A stretch of DNA of 64,000 nt from Lactococcus nasutitermitis. GTDB lineage: Bacteria; Bacillota; Bacilli; Lactobacillales; Streptococcaceae. The notes beneath the pieces were generated by a model, which searched no databases, was not told the origin of the DNA, and saw only the letters and a program-made list of their open reading frames with translations. The DNA is taken from assembly GCF_018403765.1 (NCBI RefSeq), contig NZ_BOVQ01000003.1, positions 62,001 through 126,000 on the forward strand, given 5' to 3'. The position numbers and the translations under genes are program-made. Positions within the stretch are counted from its first letter, which is position 1; each line of letters begins with the position of its first letter. Below, piece after piece: positions 27,455-35,520 of the stretch.

Positions 27455-28225
27455 TCACAATTCACAAAGTTTCCGAAGTCCCAAGATTTCCTGATTGACC
27501 TCTCGCATCTTTCCTTGAGCAAAATAATCCGAAATTTGCCGCAAGAAAGAAAGCTTCCCATACCAAATCACTTTTGCCATCACGTTTTTTCGAGGTTGAT
27601 AACCCGAATAAGTCAGCCAACGATTCCAGTTTACCGGACGAATATAATGTGACAAAATATAAGCCATATCAACCATTGGGTCACTCAAAAAAACTGTATC
27701 CCAATCAACAAGATAAATCCGATGTGTATCATCATCAACCAGCCAGTTATTATGATTAACATCTCCATGAACAACTGTGACTTCTTCTTCACTCAAAGGA
27801 GGAATTTCTTCAAACATTTCCGCAACAACACTTGAGAGAAAATGATTAGTCTTTAGAACATCCGAACCATTGATGATATTTTTTAACAAAGTCTCAGGAG
27901 AAACAGAATGACTTCCTAGTTTTTTATAGGAATCCACCAGTTTTTTACTCTTATGTAAATGAGACAGGATTTGATTGATTTGTGTATCTCCCATTTCCTC
28001 AGGAATTAAAGTATGTCCATTTATCCAAGGCTGAGCAGACAGCATATCTCCCTCAGCTGTTCGCTTTGTCCACAAAACACGCGGAGTAATTCCTTCAAGG
28101 TAAATACTTGTCAACATTGGGTTAGCATTTTTTTTAATAAAGACACGTTCTTGATTGTTCTGCGCCGTAAAAGCATTACCAGAACCGCCTCTTACAGGCA
28201 CCATATCCATATTTGCAATCATCAT
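27455..28225 (-). CDS. ccrZ: CcrZ/YtmP-family phosphotransferase (cell-cycle regulator)
   Basis: 256-residue kinase-fold protein of the choline/aminoglycoside phosphotransferase group. Catalytic loop VVHGDVNHNNWLVDD near 163-177 and metal-binding LVDWDTVFLSDP near 183-195 are intact. Homologues next to trmB (CcrZ in pneumococcus, YtmP in Bacillus) time DNA replication with division and phosphorylate a nucleoside-type substrate; this is family knowledge. The ATG at 28225 has AGGAGG. A second ATG one codon later is possible. Confidence 0.85.
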   Translation of the reverse strand: MMIANMDMVPVRGGSGNAFTAQNNQERVFIKKNANPMLTSIYLEGITPRVLWTKRTAEGDMLSAQPWINGHTLIPEEMGDTQINQILSHLHKSKKLVDSYKKLGSHSVSPETLLKNIINGSDVLKTNHFLSSVVAEMFEEIPPLSEEEVTVVHGDVNHNNWLVDDDTHRIYLVDWDTVFLSDPMVDMAYILSHYIRPVNWNRWLTYSGYQPRKNVMAKVIWYGKLSFLRQISDYFAQGKMREVNQEILGLRKLCEL

Positions 28226-28264
28226 CTACTGTCTCCTCCTTTCCTTAGAATTTTTACTCAATCC

Positions 28265-28513
28265 TTAAAAATGAATCAAAATAGTCTGTGTCAAAATATC
28301 TGCATACTGATAAGATTCCGTCACTTTTGGTCCACGTGCAGGAATATTTTCAATAACAAAATGCGTTGCATAAGCTTCAATCAAATTAACTTTATGACGA
28401 TTTTCACGTTTACGACCAAATTGTGATGTAATTTCAATCGTTTGCCCAAGATGAGCTTTCACATTATTTCTAATATCAACAATTTTCCCAATTTCTTGAT
28501 TTTGATTATCCAT
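28265..28513 (-). CDS. veg: Veg family protein
   Basis: 82-residue protein of the Veg family (formerly DUF1021). The core IVDIRNNVKAHLGQTIEITSQFGRKRENRHKVNLIEAYATHFVIE follows the family pattern of a small beta-barrel. Veg promotes biofilm formation in B. subtilis and is abundant, but its biochemical role is not settled. The ATG at 28513 has TTGGAGGAAA. It is probably transcribed alone or with ccrZ. Confidence 0.88.
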   Translation of the reverse strand: MDNQNQEIGKIVDIRNNVKAHLGQTIEITSQFGRKRENRHKVNLIEAYATHFVIENIPARGPKVTESYQYADILTQTILIHF

Positions 28514-28653
28514 TTTTCCTCCAAGAGCTGATAAATATTCACTTTATTTACTTTACCCTTATCTTTACTTGACCACATTTTTATCATAAAAATAAGTCAT
28601 ATTATCATTTTTAGACGATTATTTATATTATAACACGAAACTACCCTAAAAAT

Positions 28654-30021
28654 CTAGTTCTCATTACCATATCGTATATCAATATTGTCAAAACTGCTGT
28701 ACTCTTTGATAAAAGCAAGCTTCACAGTCCCTCGACTTCCCGAACGATTTTTTTCAATGATAACTTCAACAGAATTATCCTGCATACTCTCACCATCGTC
28801 CTCCTCGCCTTCGCGTTCATAATAGTCATCGCGATATAAGAAAGCGACAATATCTGCATCCTGCTCAATTGAACCAGATTCACGAATATCCGAAAGTACT
28901 GGACGCTTATCCTGACGTTGCTCGACACCACGTGAAAGTTGTGAAAGTGCAATAACTGGTACGTGCAATTCTTTAGCTAGGATTTTTAGTTGCCGTGAAA
29001 TTTCCGACACTTCTTGTTGCCGATTTTCACGTCCCGTCCCTGAAATCAACTGCAAATAATCAATCAAAATCAGTCCAAGATTTCCACTTTCCTGCGCTAA
29101 TTTGCGAGCACGCGCACGAATTTCCGTGATTTTAATCCCCGGAGTATCATCAATATAAATTTCAGATTGACTCAAAGCACCTGTCGCGATAAAGAGAGCA
29201 TTCCACTCATCATCTGTCAGCTGCCCTGTACGCAAGTGCTGCGACTCAATCCGTCCTTCCTTAGCAATCATACGATTAACTAAGCTCTCTGCACCCATTT
29301 CCAAAGAAAAGATAGCTACCGCTTTATCTTGCTTCGTTCCAATATTTTGCGCAATATTCAGCGCAAAAGCCGTTTTACCGACGGCTGGACGCGCCGCAAT
29401 AATAATCAATTCTTCATCATGCAAACCTGTCGTCATCCGGTCAAGTTCAACATATCCTGTGGCAAGACCTGTCACGACACTTTTATCTTGAGCGTGTTTT
29501 TCAATATCATCTAATGAAAGATTAATAATTTCTGAGATTTTCCTAAATCCCGAAGTATTTCGTCCTTGCTGGACATCAATCAAGTTTTTTTCAGCTTCAG
29601 CAAGAATATCATCTGCTGGTGAATCTTGCTCATAAGCCTTTTGCACACTCGACGTCAGTTTATTGATAAGCTGGCGCAGCAATGATTTTTCAGCAACGAT
29701 TTTTGCATAATAAACCGCATTAGCAGCTGTTGGCGTATTTGCAGCAAGTTCAGCGATATAAGAAATTCCACCGATTGCCTCTAAATCTCCTTGATTTTCA
29801 AGTTGACTACGCACCGTCAAAACATCTATCGCCTCGCGTGTATCAAACAATTTTTCCATCGTCCGAAAAATCAACTTGTGAGCATTTTTGTAAAAGTCAT
29901 TAGATGTTAAATATTCCTTGACTTCTACCAAACGCTCACTATCCAAAAAGATAGCACCAAGAACCGCCTGCTCTGCTTCTAAATCCTGTGGTGGTGCCTT
30001 AATAACATCAATTTCAGGCAT
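28654..30021 (-). CDS. Replicative DNA helicase (DnaB type; dnaC in Bacillus naming)
   Basis: Hexameric helicase that unwinds DNA at the fork. 455 residues: the N-terminal DnaB domain (about 8-110), a linker, and a RecA-like motor with Walker A ARPAVGKTAFAL near 210 and ILIDYLQLISG near 315. The ATG at 30021 has GTGAGG inside the end of rplI, whose stop is only 3 bases away, so translation is coupled. The order gdpP-rplI-helicase is conserved in Firmicutes. The symbol is left blank because dnaB and dnaC naming conflict. Confidence 0.97.
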   Translation of the reverse strand: MPEIDVIKAPPQDLEAEQAVLGAIFLDSERLVEVKEYLTSNDFYKNAHKLIFRTMEKLFDTREAIDVLTVRSQLENQGDLEAIGGISYIAELAANTPTAANAVYYAKIVAEKSLLRQLINKLTSSVQKAYEQDSPADDILAEAEKNLIDVQQGRNTSGFRKISEIINLSLDDIEKHAQDKSVVTGLATGYVELDRMTTGLHDEELIIIAARPAVGKTAFALNIAQNIGTKQDKAVAIFSLEMGAESLVNRMIAKEGRIESQHLRTGQLTDDEWNALFIATGALSQSEIYIDDTPGIKITEIRARARKLAQESGNLGLILIDYLQLISGTGRENRQQEVSEISRQLKILAKELHVPVIALSQLSRGVEQRQDKRPVLSDIRESGSIEQDADIVAFLYRDDYYEREGEEDDGESMQDNSVEVIIEKNRSGSRGTVKLAFIKEYSSFDNIDIRYGNEN

Positions 30022-30023
30022 TT

Positions 30024-30476
30024 TTATGCCTCACTAATCCGAACTTTAACTTTTGCTGTCACTTCGCGATGCAATTTCACAGGAATATCAGCAATTCCAA
30101 TCGCACGAATTGGATTTGCAAGTTGGATTTTATGTTTGTCCAATTTTAAATTGTATTGAACGCTCAGCGCATCCGCAATTTTCTTTGAATTTACCGCTCC
30201 AAAAAGTCGCCCATCCTGTCCAACTTTTTCAGTAATTTCAACGATTGTATCTTCTTTTTCAAGAAGTACTTTAAGAGCTTTTGCTTCAGCCAAAAACTCA
30301 GCTTCTTCTTTTTCTTTTGCCTTTGCTTGTCCTGCTGCTGCTGCTACTGATGCATTTGTAGCAACCTTAGCAAGATTTTTCTTAATCAAGAAGTTTTGGG
30401 CATAACCTGTTGGTACTTCTTTGATATCGCCTTTTTTCCCTTGTCCTTTAACATCTGCTAAAAATATAACTTTCAT
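30024..30476 (-). CDS. rplI: 50S ribosomal protein L9
   Basis: 150-residue L9 with the N-terminal globular domain ([31 protein letters not shown]), a long helix (about 41-75) and a C-terminal domain. It binds 23S rRNA and stabilises the L1 stalk region. The ATG at 30476 has an AAAGGAAG site. Between gdpP and the replicative helicase. Confidence 0.98.
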   Translation of the reverse strand: MKVIFLADVKGQGKKGDIKEVPTGYAQNFLIKKNLAKVATNASVAAAAGQAKAKEKEEAEFLAEAKALKVLLEKEDTIVEITEKVGQDGRLFGAVNSKKIADALSVQYNLKLDKHKIQLANPIRAIGIADIPVKLHREVTAKVKVRISEA

Positions 30477-30495
30477 TTTATCTTCCTTTTTCTAA

Positions 30496-32463
30496 TTATT
30501 CATTTATTTCAAAACGAGCTTTGAGAACTTTTATAAGTTCCTCTTTGACTTGTTCTTCTGTACGTTCATAAATTTGAGTAGCTGCATTATTGAAATGTCC
30601 ACCACCGCCCATTTGTTCCATCAAAGTTTGCACATTGAAACCATTACGCGAACGTGCAGAAACAGAAACAAAGCCGTTCGTATGATTAGTAATCGCAAAT
30701 GATGCTGTCACACCAGCCATATCAAGCAAAGTATCTGCTGCTTTTGCTGTCGTGATATTATCATATTTTTGATTAGTAGCTCCAACTCCCAGCGCAATAT
30801 TTCCAAAAATAATTTTGGAATTAAGTACGATTTCATTGACTTTTTTATATTTCTCAAAGTCCGTCGCCATAATTATCTTAATTAAATCATTATCTGCTCC
30901 ACGTGAACGTAGATAAGCTGCTGCTTCAAAAGTTCTTGATGTCGTTGCCTTTGTAAAATTCTTTGTATCCATTTCAATCCCAGCAAGAGCAATACTTGCT
31001 TCGATATTCGACATTTTTCGAGCATTTGTATCATGGAACTGTAAAAGTTCAACTGTCAATTCACTCGCAGAGCTTGCGCTTGACTCAATATAAGACAATA
31101 ACGCTTGCTCTGGGAAGTCATCATCACGACGATGATGGTCAATTACCACCACTTTTTCAAAAGATTTGTAAAAATCCAAATTTAAAGTTTGACTTGTTTT
31201 AGAATGGTCCACCATGATTAAAAGTGAATTTGCTTTTTTTATTCGACGTGCCGTTTCTAAGCGGATAATATGTGTAAAACCATCTGAACTTTTGTTCATT
31301 TTATCAATCGCACGTCCAACATCTGGAAGTAATTGCTCTGGGTCGTAAACAACGAAGGCTTCTTTTCCAGATATATTTGCAAAAACTTTCATCGCAATGG
31401 CTGCTCCCAAAGCGTCCATATCTGTAAAACGATGTCCGACAATAAAGATATCATCAGCTTCACTGATAATCGTACGTAAAGCAGTAGAAATAGCACGCGC
31501 ACGTGTTCGACTCTTTTGCGTTCGACTTTCTGAATTTCCACCAAAATAAGTTGGTCTTGCCTGTTCTGTATTTTCACGCAAGACAACCTGATCGCCACCA
31601 CGAACTTGTGCAAGTTCCAAGTTGTTCATCGCCGTTTTGCCAATCGTTGGAAAATCATTCCAACCATAAGAAACACCGATTGACAAGGTAAGTGGAATTT
31701 TCTTTTCTGCTGACGATGTTTTAAAATCATTTAAAACAGAAAATTTATCACTTATCATTTTATCTAAAATCCGATAATCACATAGGAAAAAGTAGCGACT
31801 ACTACTAATACGGCGCAAGTAAAACGCATATTTTGTCGCAAAATTCTCTAAAGAACTTGCAATAAAATTATTTACAACTGTCCGCTCACTATCTGTTATC
31901 AAGTCTGTGGCATCATCATAATTATCCACTGAAATCGAACCAATCACTGCACGACTATCATTGAAGTCTGAGCGAAAAGCAACTTCTTTTGTAGCATCAA
32001 TCAGATAAATCAGCGTTTTTTCATCATCTAAATTGATAACAAACTTTTGGTCACCAATCTGAATATACTGTTCGTCTGCTTTTTTCTTTAAAATAGCTTG
32101 AATATCTTCTTTTCCCAGAATTTTTTCATTCCCTTTAAAAACCATATCAATAAAAGGATTAAACCATTCTGGTTCAAGACTTTCTTTATTATAACGAATA
32201 ACACCTATTGGCATATTATCAAGTGTTGCATTCAATGAGTTTTCTGCTTCATCATTGATTTTACGAATAAAATCCTGCCTGCGAAGTTGATAATTTTTGG
32301 TTTGTAAAAGCAAAATAGAGGTAATAATGACATTGAGCAAGAAAAGATAGACCAATGCGAGGATGCGTGAATCCGACAAAATAACCGCCAAAATTTCAAA
32401 AATCTGCACGATAACCATGATAGCGATAATTATTTGGGGTGAAAAACGTCTTACAAAATTCAT
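30496..32463 (-). CDS. gdpP: Cyclic-di-AMP phosphodiesterase GdpP
   Basis: 655-residue membrane enzyme that hydrolyses c-di-AMP and so affects osmotic balance, wall stress and beta-lactam tolerance. Visible parts: two transmembrane helices in residues 8-55, a PAS-like domain (about 75-150), a degenerate GGDEF domain (about 170-300) and a DHH-DHHA1 module with GHRFTDMDALGAAIAM near 345, VMVDHSK and IDHHRRDDDFP, and a final GGGGHFNNAATQ. The ATG at 32463 has ATAGGAGAG. An extended -10 (TGG-TAAAAT, 32485-32490) lies just upstream. Confidence 0.96.
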   Translation of the reverse strand: MNFVRRFSPQIIIAIMVIVQIFEILAVILSDSRILALVYLFLLNVIITSILLLQTKNYQLRRQDFIRKINDEAENSLNATLDNMPIGVIRYNKESLEPEWFNPFIDMVFKGNEKILGKEDIQAILKKKADEQYIQIGDQKFVINLDDEKTLIYLIDATKEVAFRSDFNDSRAVIGSISVDNYDDATDLITDSERTVVNNFIASSLENFATKYAFYLRRISSSRYFFLCDYRILDKMISDKFSVLNDFKTSSAEKKIPLTLSIGVSYGWNDFPTIGKTAMNNLELAQVRGGDQVVLRENTEQARPTYFGGNSESRTQKSRTRARAISTALRTIISEADDIFIVGHRFTDMDALGAAIAMKVFANISGKEAFVVYDPEQLLPDVGRAIDKMNKSSDGFTHIIRLETARRIKKANSLLIMVDHSKTSQTLNLDFYKSFEKVVVIDHHRRDDDFPEQALLSYIESSASSASELTVELLQFHDTNARKMSNIEASIALAGIEMDTKNFTKATTSRTFEAAAYLRSRGADNDLIKIIMATDFEKYKKVNEIVLNSKIIFGNIALGVGATNQKYDNITTAKAADTLLDMAGVTASFAITNHTNGFVSVSARSRNGFNVQTLMEQMGGGGHFNNAATQIYERTEEQVKEELIKVLKARFEINE

Positions 32464-32572
32464 ACGACTCTCCTATATCCTCTTATTTTACCATAGGACG
32501 GACGAAACTTAAAGAACTTTTTTATTTTTTATTTGTGAAATGAAGATTACTTGTGTCACTACTGTGCTTTTT

Positions 32573-33229
32573 TTACTTTTCTTGCGCTTGAATGGCTTGC
32601 AAAGCTTCATGCAAATTATTGACAAATGCGTCAGCTGCTTTTTGGTTCATGCCAAAACGTGTATCTTTGATTGCCCAGACTGTTGCGCCAGCTGCTTTTC
32701 CTGCGGCAATACCATTTTCTGAATCTTCGATAATTAAACTTTCATCAGCTGTTACCTGCAATCTTTGCATAGCAACTTGATAAATCTCAGGATTGGGTTT
32801 TGATTGTTTAAAATCTGCTCCTGATAAAAGAAGGTCAAAATAATGTCCAAGTTGGTGTGTGTTGAGCATCAACTGGATATCTGTCATGCTAGAACTTGAA
32901 GCTAAAGCTATTTTATAATCATGCTTATGCAAATAATCTAAAATCTCAATCACATCTGGAAATAAAAGTTTCGCATAAGGAAGTGGAGTGCGGTTTTTAT
33001 AATCCGTATAATCTTCTTGTAGCTTTTGCGCTTTTTCTGCCGTAAAATTGTTTTGTAGGATTTTCGGCCAGATATCTTTCATGTTACCACCAATAAAATC
33101 CTTATTTTTTAAGTGGCTGATGTCTATCTGCTGACTGCCAAAAAATTCCTCACGACGGCCAGCGTAATAACTTTCTGTATCTACTAAAACACCGTCCATA
33201 TCAAAAATAATTGCTTTAAATTTACTCAT
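32573..33229 (-). CDS. HAD-family hydrolase, beta-phosphoglucomutase-like
   Basis: 218-residue HAD phosphatase/mutase of the subclass with a helical cap. Motif I FDMDGVLVDTE at 9-19, motif II ASSSS near 110, a conserved Lys in KPNPEIY and motif IV IEDSENG are intact. It could be a sugar-phosphate phosphatase or mutase; the substrate cannot be told. No ribosome site precedes the ATG at 33229: an extended -10 (TGT-TATAAT) ends 6 bases before it, so the message is probably leaderless. Divergent from lysC. Confidence 0.85.
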   Translation of the reverse strand: MSKFKAIIFDMDGVLVDTESYYAGRREEFFGSQQIDISHLKNKDFIGGNMKDIWPKILQNNFTAEKAQKLQEDYTDYKNRTPLPYAKLLFPDVIEILDYLHKHDYKIALASSSSMTDIQLMLNTHQLGHYFDLLLSGADFKQSKPNPEIYQVAMQRLQVTADESLIIEDSENGIAAGKAAGATVWAIKDTRFGMNQKAADAFVNNLHEALQAIQAQEK

Positions 33230-33235
33230 AACGCT

Positions 33236-33241
33236 ATTATA
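33236..33241 (-). promoter_or_regulatory. Extended -10 giving a probable leaderless mRNA
   Basis: TGT-TATAAT on the minus strand, with exactly 6 bases between it and the ATG of the HAD gene. The expected +1 coincides with the A of ATG. Confidence 0.65.
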
Positions 33242-33254
33242 ACACTTTTACCTG

Positions 33255-33283
33255 TTGAAAATAGTCTGAAAATTAGTTATAAT
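33255..33283 (+). promoter_or_regulatory. lysC promoter with CodY-like box
   Basis: -35 TTGAAA (33255-33260), 17-base spacer, -10 TATAAT (33278-33283). The spacer contains AATAGTCTGAAAATT (33260-33274), two mismatches from the CodY box. Nitrogen-dependent control of aspartate kinase is plausible. Confidence 0.65.
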
Positions 33284-33318
33284 ATAGGCAACTTAGAAAA
33301 ATTGAGGAATGATTATTT

Positions 33319-34674
33319 ATGAAAGTTACAAAATTTGGCGGTTCATCTTTGGCTTCTAGTCAGCAAATTAAAAAAGTTTTTAATATTATTCGTGCGGATA
33401 AAACACGCAAATTCGTTATTGTTTCCGCTCCTGGAAAACGTTCATCTGCCGATACAAAAGTAACAGATGCTCTGATTGCTTATCATGCAGCTTATAAAAA
33501 TCATGAAGATGTTACGCCTCATCAAGAATGGATTATTCAACGTTATCGTGATATTTACGATGAGTTGGGCTTGTCTAGTCCAGTTATTGAGACGATTGCC
33601 CAAAATATCCGAGACTTAGCAACTTTGCCTATTGAGGGAAATAAGTTTCTTTATGATACTTTTCTTGCTGCGGGCGAAAATAATAATGCGAAGTTGATTG
33701 CGGATTATTTTAGTTCTCAAGGGCTACCAAGTCGTTATGTTCATCCAGCAGATGCGGGAATTATTGTGAATAGTGACCCTGGAAATGCGCGACTTTTGCC
33801 AACTTCTTATGCGAAAATCAAATACCTCAATGAATTGCCTGAAACCTTGATTATTCCTGGTTTTTTTGGCGTGACAGAAAATGGCGAAGTGTGTACTTTT
33901 TCTCGTGGTGGTTCTGATATTACAGGTTCTATTGTCGCTGCTGGAGTGAAGGCTGAGCTCTATGAAAATTTCACAGATGTTGATGGAATTTTCGCTGCTC
34001 ATCCAGGAATTGTCAAAAACCCACATGGTATCAAGGAATTGACTTATCGAGAAATGCGTGAACTGGCTTATTCTGGTTTTTCAGTTTTACATGATGAAGC
34101 ACTTGTTCCTGCTTATCGCGCACATGTGCCACTGGTCATTAAAAATACAAATAATCCTGAACATCCTGGCACTCGTATTGTCGTAAAACGTGAAACTAAA
34201 GGCGCTCCTGTCGTTGGTATTGCTTCTAGTAGTGGTTTTTCTACGCTTTATCTGAGTAAATACCTGCTCAACCGTGAAGTCGGTTTTGGGCGGCGCGTGC
34301 TGACTGCACTCGAAAATCTGGGAATACGTTTTGAACATATGCCAACTGGGATTGATGATATTTCTTTGATTATCCGTAGTCGTTACCTCAATCAACCGAT
34401 TGAAAAAGCGCTGATTGCCAATCTGACCGAAAGTTTGCACCCTGATGAACTATACATTGAGCATAATTTCTCAATCATTATGCTGGTTGGTGAAGATATG
34501 AAAGAACATATCGGTGTAACTGCTCGCGCTGCGGCTGCTTTATCACGTAATAATATCAATATTGAAATGTTGACTCAAGGTTCAAGTGAAGTTTCTGTCA
34601 TGTTCATTGTCAAAGAAAAGGACGAAAAAGTCGCTCTCCGTGCAATTTATGATGAATTTTTTGCTGAGAATTAA
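33319..34674 (+). CDS. lysC: Aspartate kinase
   Basis: Phosphorylates aspartate at the head of the lysine, threonine and methionine pathways. 451 residues: the kinase domain with KFGGSSLA at 4-11, ENNNAKLIADYF and TFSRGGSDITGS, then two C-terminal ACT domains (GVTARAAAALSRNNINIEMLTQGSSEVSVMFIV in the second), which in the family sense end-product amino acids. The ATG has GAGGA about 11 bases upstream. It stands alone, divergent from the HAD gene, and ends at a palindrome terminator. Confidence 0.95.
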   Translation: MKVTKFGGSSLASSQQIKKVFNIIRADKTRKFVIVSAPGKRSSADTKVTDALIAYHAAYKNHEDVTPHQEWIIQRYRDIYDELGLSSPVIETIAQNIRDLATLPIEGNKFLYDTFLAAGENNNAKLIADYFSSQGLPSRYVHPADAGIIVNSDPGNARLLPTSYAKIKYLNELPETLIIPGFFGVTENGEVCTFSRGGSDITGSIVAAGVKAELYENFTDVDGIFAAHPGIVKNPHGIKELTYREMRELAYSGFSVLHDEALVPAYRAHVPLVIKNTNNPEHPGTRIVVKRETKGAPVVGIASSSGFSTLYLSKYLLNREVGFGRRVLTALENLGIRFEHMPTGIDDISLIIRSRYLNQPIEKALIANLTESLHPDELYIEHNFSIIMLVGEDMKEHIGVTARAAAALSRNNINIEMLTQGSSEVSVMFIVKEKDEKVALRAIYDEFFAEN

Positions 34675-34697
34675 ATTTTTATTGAAAAATAGAAAGA

Positions 34698-34725
34698 AAA
34701 AAGTTTGACAGTTTTGTCAAACTTT
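34698..34725. terminator. Palindrome terminator between lysC and the small membrane gene (core 34707-34718)
   Basis: AAAAAAGTTTGACAG-TT-TTGTCAAACTTTA variant of the dispersed palindrome, between convergent genes. It can serve both strands. Confidence 0.75.
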
Positions 34726-34730
34726 ATTTG

Positions 34731-34922
34731 TTAGAGACTATTTATCAAAAAGGTCAATCCACCGAAAAAGCAGATGAGTCCAAAAATAAGTGAAAATCCT
34801 AAGCCGATAAAAAACCAAATATTGACGACTTTCACTTTTTTATAAGCTTTAAAACTTCTGAAGACTTGGTAAAACTGAAAAATCCCCAATAAAACGAAAA
34901 ATACACCAACAATCATTTTCAT
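34731..34922 (-). CDS. Small two-helix membrane protein
   Basis: 63 residues; hydrophobic segments at about 3-20 and 36-60 are separated by FRSFKAYKKVKVVN, giving a predicted membrane hairpin with a basic loop. No family recognised. The ATG overlaps the stop of the gene before it (ATGA), and GAGGAAGAATT provides a ribosome site, so it belongs to the same transcript as the two small paralogues upstream. Function unknown. Confidence 0.7.
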   Translation of the reverse strand: MKMIVGVFFVLLGIFQFYQVFRSFKAYKKVKVVNIWFFIGLGFSLIFGLICFFGGLTFLINSL

Positions 34923-35188
34923 AATTCTTCCTCGATATTTTTGTAACGTTTGCGAAATTTCTTTTCGCTGATTATAGTATAGACACCCATGCCATTTTGA
35001 ATGAGAATATCACCAACCTTGCCATAAATACCACCTCCAAGGCTTACAGTTGTTGGTGCGCGAAAAAGTTTGAGTTCTGTGAAGAAAAAATTTCCATTAT
35101 CAAAATTTTCTTTCACCCAATCCAGTTCTTTATTTTCTCGATTGATTTTCCAAGCACGAACAGTTGTATTTCCATAAGTTGCTTTCAT
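34919..35188 (-). CDS. Small protein of a three-member paralogous family, member C
   Basis: 89 residues of unknown function. It aligns along its whole length with the genes at 35190-35465 and 37546-37800: MKAxxGN near the start, W-x-I at 13-15, WVKENF near 24-29, FRAP, G-G-x-x-Y-G-x-V-G-D-x-L-I near 52-63 and a C-terminal T-I-I-S-x-K-K-F-x-x-x-Y-K-N-I. The second half, with G-D-x-L-I and a late K-x-F, resembles the small phage-type proteins that carry a GDW/GDY motif; this is a weak resemblance. It starts 2 bases after the upstream paralogue stops. Confidence 0.75.
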   Translation of the reverse strand: MKATYGNTTVRAWKINRENKELDWVKENFDNGNFFFTELKLFRAPTTVSLGGGIYGKVGDILIQNGMGVYTIISEKKFRKRYKNIEEEL

Positions 35189-35189
35189 A

Positions 35190-35465
35190 TCAGTCTTCTC
35201 TTATATTTTTGTAATGTTTATAGAATTTCTTAGAGCTCACAATCGTAAAATTACATTTTTCATCACGAATAAGCACATCGCCAACTGAACCGTAAATGCC
35301 TGTGCCACCTAGAAAACTGCTACTTGGTGCACGAAAAAGTCCGCCCATATCTTCCATCCAGAAAAATTTGTGTTTTGCGAAATTTTCTTTGACCCATTCC
35401 AAAGTAGGAACATCATGGCTGATTGTCCACGCATCAACCTCACTATTGCCATTCATCGCTTTCAT
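35190..35465 (-). CDS. Small protein of a three-member paralogous family, member B
   Basis: 91 residues, clear paralogue of the next gene (MKAMNGNSEVDAWTIS against MKATYGNTTVRAWKIN; IYGSVGDVLIRD against IYGKVGDILIQN; KKFYKHYKNI against KKFRKRYKNI). The ATG at 35465 has AAGGAG 8 bases upstream. A terminator separates it from the flotillin gene. The tandem arrangement with member C and the coupled membrane protein suggests a three-gene operon. No function recognised; no signal peptide or membrane segment. Confidence 0.75.
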   Translation of the reverse strand: MKAMNGNSEVDAWTISHDVPTLEWVKENFAKHKFFWMEDMGGLFRAPSSSFLGGTGIYGSVGDVLIRDEKCNFTIVSSKKFYKHYKNIRED

Positions 35466-35483
35466 ATCTCTATCTCCTTAAAT

Positions 35484-35517
35484 AAAAAGTCAATATCCCC
35501 ATGGAAATTGACTTTTA
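35484..35517 (-). terminator. Terminator of the flotillin gene
   Basis: AAAAGTCAAT-12 bases-ATTGACTTTT immediately after the flotillin stop on the minus strand, with flanking A/T runs. Confidence 0.75.
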
Positions 35518-35520
35518 ACA

